From the NCBI GenBank assembly GCA_947172415.1, contig OX359195.1:7309001-7373000 (forward strand): a stretch of 64,000 nt of DNA, in the 5' to 3' direction. Below, one piece after another: positions 60,073 through 64,000 of the stretch. The notes below the pieces were generated by a model. That model ran no database searches, was not told the DNA's origin, and saw nothing but the letters and a program-made list of their open reading frames with translations. Position numbers and translations under genes: made by a program. How positions within the stretch are numbered: position 1 is the stretch's first letter; each line of letters begins with the position of its first letter. This stretch comes from Chondrosia reniformis. Taxonomy: Eukaryota > Porifera > Demospongiae > Chondrillida > Chondrillidae.

Positions 60073-63000
60073 ATCAGCATCACAATGGCAATTGGAATAA
60101 TGATGAGGAATACAACTATTCCAACCACCAAAAGTACAATCAATAGAACTGGTACAAAGTCCTCAGGAGGCACATCAACCTACATGTATTGAGTAATTAA
60201 ATAAAAAATGGAACTTTTACATTAACATTCAATATTGAAATAATACGTATATTATTTAATTTACTGTACGTATATACGTATATAGTGTATTATTATGGTA
60301 GCATACATATAATATATACTGTATGTAAAGTGTATGAAGCAATACCTCCTGCAATGCAAACATGGTAAGATGACTGCACTGGCAAGTGACTGAATTACCA
60401 GTTCTGGTGGATTCACAACCATCTTGGGACCAAGCTATACATGTAATTATAATATGTTATGTCATATTTGAACAATGTCATCAGTAACTCTATTTATTAA
60501 CTGCTATTTGAGCATCAGCAACAATAATCCCATTAAAAGGAATACACATTTCTACCCAGGAGTAATTTTTCAGGCTGATTAATGTTCAACTAATTCAAAA
60601 TATATACAGTGTCACTCACATAATAGGCCACAATTCATTTTGGAAAATTTGGCCTATTATTTGTTTTGGCCTAATATCAAATTTATACATGTATGTGTGT
60701 GTGCGTGAATGTTACAAATATACTCTATATCATTTCACACTGTTTTAGAACAATGAAATTATCAATTAATGCTTACAGCTTGCAACGGTATCATAGAATA
60801 CACAGACAATTGCTCTACCAGCCACCTCTTGTTGAGATCCTTCTGGTATCTGTAAATTTACATATAAGTGTTATATACATATAGGTACATACGTACGTGC
60901 TATAAGCTTATATGTATTGCACACACACTGATTATAAGCTACATGAGAAACATGCACACACCACATACATACTGTATAGTGTGTACCTGGAATATCACTG
61001 TTATTCTATCATCTCCTTCTAGTCCAGAGACAGGAAAGTTTACATCTATCAGGGTTGCACTGCTCAAGATATTGCTGTTAGGTGTCAGGGTGTTGATAGC
61101 TGATTGGGATAGTTGGATGACAACTACTGGAACTGTTCCTGGAGGAGCATTTTGAAATACTCCACTTGGTAATGTTACATCTCCAGACATTGATGTATAT
61201 CCACTGGTTTGGGCATCATTATCTACTAAACATGCAACTTCAGTAACTATATTGGAACCACTTGTTTGGGAAGAATCACAACTTCTAGCTGACACTTCTA
61301 TCAAATTCTCAAGTATCATTATCACTTCACTGGAAAGAATAAATAAACAAGTTCTTGAATGCATAAGTAATTAAAATCTAGTAAAAAAGCTACCTTGTGG
61401 AATTATTCAGCAGATTTGCTGGAGATGATAATAGACTGTCTATGACAACTGCAACCAAAGTCTATAGAGATACATGGACACAATGAGAAAATGAGGGCAT
61501 ATCCTTTTAACTATAACTTTATAGGTATCTGAACGCATTTTGGATGTGCTTAATACATATATGTACATATGTATACCACAATACTAAGTATTGTATTAGA
61601 TAGTACATGTAGGATTTCCTTGTATATATATACGTACATGTACATAGTAATCAAAATTTTATTGTGTATATACATACAGTACTCACCACATTAGAGCCTG
61701 TATTAACAACAAAATCTGTTAGAGTTGAGATGACTTCAGACACTCCCTCTGGAGTACTTGGGGGAGGGGCATCTTGAATTGCCATCAGACGGTCATCAGA
61801 GTTGACAGCCTAAAGAGTATTATGTAGATTATATATATATACTTACACACAGTATATAGAACAATTCAACCAAATCATATACATATTACATAGGTGGGTG
61901 CATATACTAGATATACAATTATAAATAAATAATCACCATTTTTCTTACATGCTACATACGTCTACTTAGAGTAAAGGAACTAAATCTAGTGAGAGATTAT
62001 ATTATACATACGCATGACTATAATGCATACGTATGTACTATACAGTATATACGTACAGTTATTGTAATTGTTTAACTAACGGGATCACAGAGAATCACTA
62101 AATCAATCTCAGTCACACAAAATGTGATTTCTGATACCACATCACTGAAATTTCCAAATCCAACATCTGATCCAGCCCTCACTCTCACCTCATATGTGGT
62201 ATTTACCATGAGACCAGTTAGTGTAGTAGATGTAACATTGGAGTTGAGTATCTGGTCAGTGCAATTTTGGCAAATCTCTCTATATTCAACTTCATAATAC
62301 AATATTGATCTTTCACTGGATGGCATGTCCCAGGTGACATCAAGAGAGGGGGGTTGTCCATTGGTTAAACTCCTTGCTAAACTTACATTGACTACCTGAT
62401 CAGGAACTATACAAATACATGTAAAACATTATAACTGAATTTAAAACATACGTACATTATAGGATAATGTTTCACATCTTTGCAAATAAAGAGCTATTGA
62501 TGCAGTTTCATTAAAACCTAGCAATTTCAAGTTTAACAAAATATTGCAATTGAACAATACAAATCTTACAGTATATACACAAAATAGTATAATTGACCAT
62601 CAAAAGTTGTTTCATTGACTGTATCACTCCAGTTTCCATTCCCATGATCAGACAAAGCTCTCACTCTCACTTCATAGGGAGTTGCTGGCATTAGACCAGT
62701 TAGTGTAGTATATGTAGCATTTGGGTTGGGTGACTGTATGGTCCAGTCCATGCCAATCTCTCTATATTCAACTTGATAATACAATATTGCTCTATCACTG
62801 AATGGCTCATCCCAGCTGACATCAAGAGAAGGTTGACCATTAGAGGCATTTTTGACTAAAGTCACATTTTCAACCATTCCAGGGACTACAAATATAACTT
62901 TTCTTCCCTCTACTATAGGGTCGTACAAGTATTCAGATTGAACTTACCATCACAAGTTGTTTCATTTACTGTATCACTCCATGTTCCATTCCCAACATCA

Positions 63001-63614
63001 GACATAGCTCTCACTCTCACTTCATAGGTAGTTGCTGGCATGAGATCAGTTAGTGCAGTGTATGTAACAGTGGTGAGTATCTGGTCAGTCAAACTTTGGC
63101 CAATCTCTCTATATTCAACTTCATAATACAATATTGCTATATCACTGGATGGCTCATCCCAGCTGACATCAAGAGAAGGTTGACCATTAGAGGCATTTCT
63201 GACTAAAGTCACATTTTCAACCATTCCAGGGACTACACAGTAAATGTACAAAATAATGATAATATTTACATTCATACATACTGTATACAATGTAGACAAG
63301 AGTTAGAGAAAGTGAAAGACAAAAGGTGTTAAAATGTTGGCACTTACCATCACAAGTCGTACCAATGACAATGCAACTCCACCGACCAAGTTCAGATATA
63401 GACACTCCTCTCACTCTCACTTCATAAGTGGTGGCTAGCTGAAGATTATCCAATGTAGTATTAGTAACATTTGAGGTTGTGTTGCTCCACACAGCTTCTC
63501 CAGTAGCTCTATACTCTATTTCATAGCTTGCTGAATTTTGTGCTTCATTCCATTCAATAACAAAAACATCAGGTCCTGCCTTGGTCACATTGATACCATT
63601 AACTGTAGTTGGTC
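60073..63614 (-). CDS. FN3-repeat protein with GAIN/GPS and a single visible membrane segment (5' end outside window)
   Basis: Minus-strand exons: 63348-63614, 62948-63232, 62598-62885, 62081-62406, 61687-61809, 61394-61461, 60987-61329, 60777-60849, 60346-60434, 60073-60179. The first four each encode one fibronectin type III domain (TTYEVRVR motif repeated). The rest looks like the distal GAIN of adhesion GPCRs (VNSDDRLM, LSQSAINTL, DDRITVIFQ) and a GPS: IVCVFYDT, GNSVTCQCSHLTMFALQE, with the expected cleavage at HL/T. One membrane segment follows (FVPVLLIVLLVVGIVVFLII). At its end, ATGTGAGT is either a donor (exon ends 60073) or an in-frame TGA stop directly after VMLM. No TM2-TM7 exons are seen before the convergent neighbour at 59029. 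Ligand unknown. The donor after 62598 is weak (GTCAAT). Confidence 0.85.
61934..61994 (-). repeat. Reverse copy of dispersed repeat family A
   Basis: ACCATTTTTCTTACATGCTAC, then TCTACTTAGAGTAAAGGAAC and TAAATCTAGTGAGAG, the complement of the 47184 copy with an inserted TACG. Intron of the FN3/GPS gene. Confidence 0.6.
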
Positions 63615-64000
63615 CTGTAGCCATTATATTATATACAGTGCATGCAAGTTACAATATACCATTACAATATAATTAATTAATATAAATCTTTCATATCATA
63701 ATCATTGAACTCTGGATGTTACTGTATTTATATGTAAAGCTTACTATAGACAGGTCATTCATAATGAACTAGCTATTACCTCTACATAATAAGCAATATG
63801 TGTACATAGAAGACCCCCTACAGAAAATCAAAAGATGTAATATTTTCTAAACCTAGAGCTCAAACCTCCCCTTCATCTATATAGAAACCTCTAAAACTAT
63901 ATACTGGATGCCTAAACTCCACAAAAATCCCTATATATATGTTCATATCTGGTTCACATAATAAATGTTCGACTAAGCCCCTTTCCAGGTTTCTTATATA
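63615..64000 (-). other. Upstream intron of the FN3/GPS gene, to window edge
   Basis: The acceptor for the exon ending at 63614 is CTACAG. An ATG lies just before it, but the exon starts with phase 1 like the other FN3 exons, so splicing from further upstream is more likely than a start here. No exon was found in the remaining 380 bases. Confidence 0.5.

Noticed and set aside
63615..63626. Start codon of the FN3/GPS gene at the ATG near 63624
   Set aside because: The ATG is followed directly by GCTACAG, an acceptor that leaves the phase used by all other FN3 exons. No signal peptide follows.

Overview
The window is eukaryotic nuclear DNA, most likely from a non-bilaterian animal, and I favour a demosponge. 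The genes are split by many short AT-rich GT-AG introns. Gene content is animal: adhesion-GPCR ectodomains, PHF10/BAF45a, WDR35/IFT121, DENND5, RAB20 and NME6, alongside a Vac8-like armadillo protein otherwise best known from fungi. Introns are rich in TACGTA/GTAC microsatellites, 20-43 bp minisatellites and small inverted-repeat elements. The species assignment is inference; no database was searched.

Layout, left to right. 1-8951 (+): 3' part of an adhesion GPCR (Ig, FN3, TSP3-like, HormR, GAIN/GPS, 7TM). 9246-10128 (+): NME6. 10.6-13.25 kb: a 172-173 bp satellite array, followed by an orphan promoter-like patch near 13.98 kb. 14278-17829 (-): DENND5-like Rab regulator with an intronless CDS, whose 5'UTR exon lies head-to-head with a RAB20-like GTPase (19426-20687, +). 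20843-22297 (-) METTL4, 22464-24693 (-) mitochondrial EF-Tu, 24986-27158 (-) PHF10. 27296-36083 (+) WDR35/IFT121 (29 exons), divergent from PHF10. 36183-37148 (-) ankyrin protein with a PP1-docking motif. 37713-42805 (-) Vac8-like. 42947-44928 (-) cathepsin B, divergent from 45064-49024 (+) arylsulfatase A. 49.4-52.5 kb: two tandem-repeat families split by a ~1.06 kb insertion. 52602-55218 (+) SUGCT. 55335-59029 (+) membrane-anchored alpha/beta-hydrolase-like protein lacking the nucleophile serine. 60073-63614 (-): FN3/GAIN/GPS protein with only one visible membrane segment.

Exons were placed by joining GT-AG sites that keep frame. For thirteen genes the summed exon lengths are divisible by three and protein lengths match known families (WDR35 1178 aa, ARSA 509, SUGCT 444, EF-Tu 439, PHF10 443, cathepsin B 334, Vac8-like 541, RAB20 229, METTL4 410, NME6 174).

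Two themes stand out. Three compact divergent gene pairs share short promoters, and each pair except PHF10/WDR35 is functionally suggestive: a DENN-family protein with a Rab, and cathepsin B with arylsulfatase A. Endolysosomal genes (Vac8-like, cathepsin B, ARSA, RAB20, DENND5) are over-represented, and CACGTG boxes occur in three promoter-like regions. No clearly new multi-gene system was found. The best candidates for novelty are the single-pass GPS receptor, the Ser-to-Glu hydrolase-like protein, the RAB20 with a changed G4 motif, and the satellite and MITE structures.
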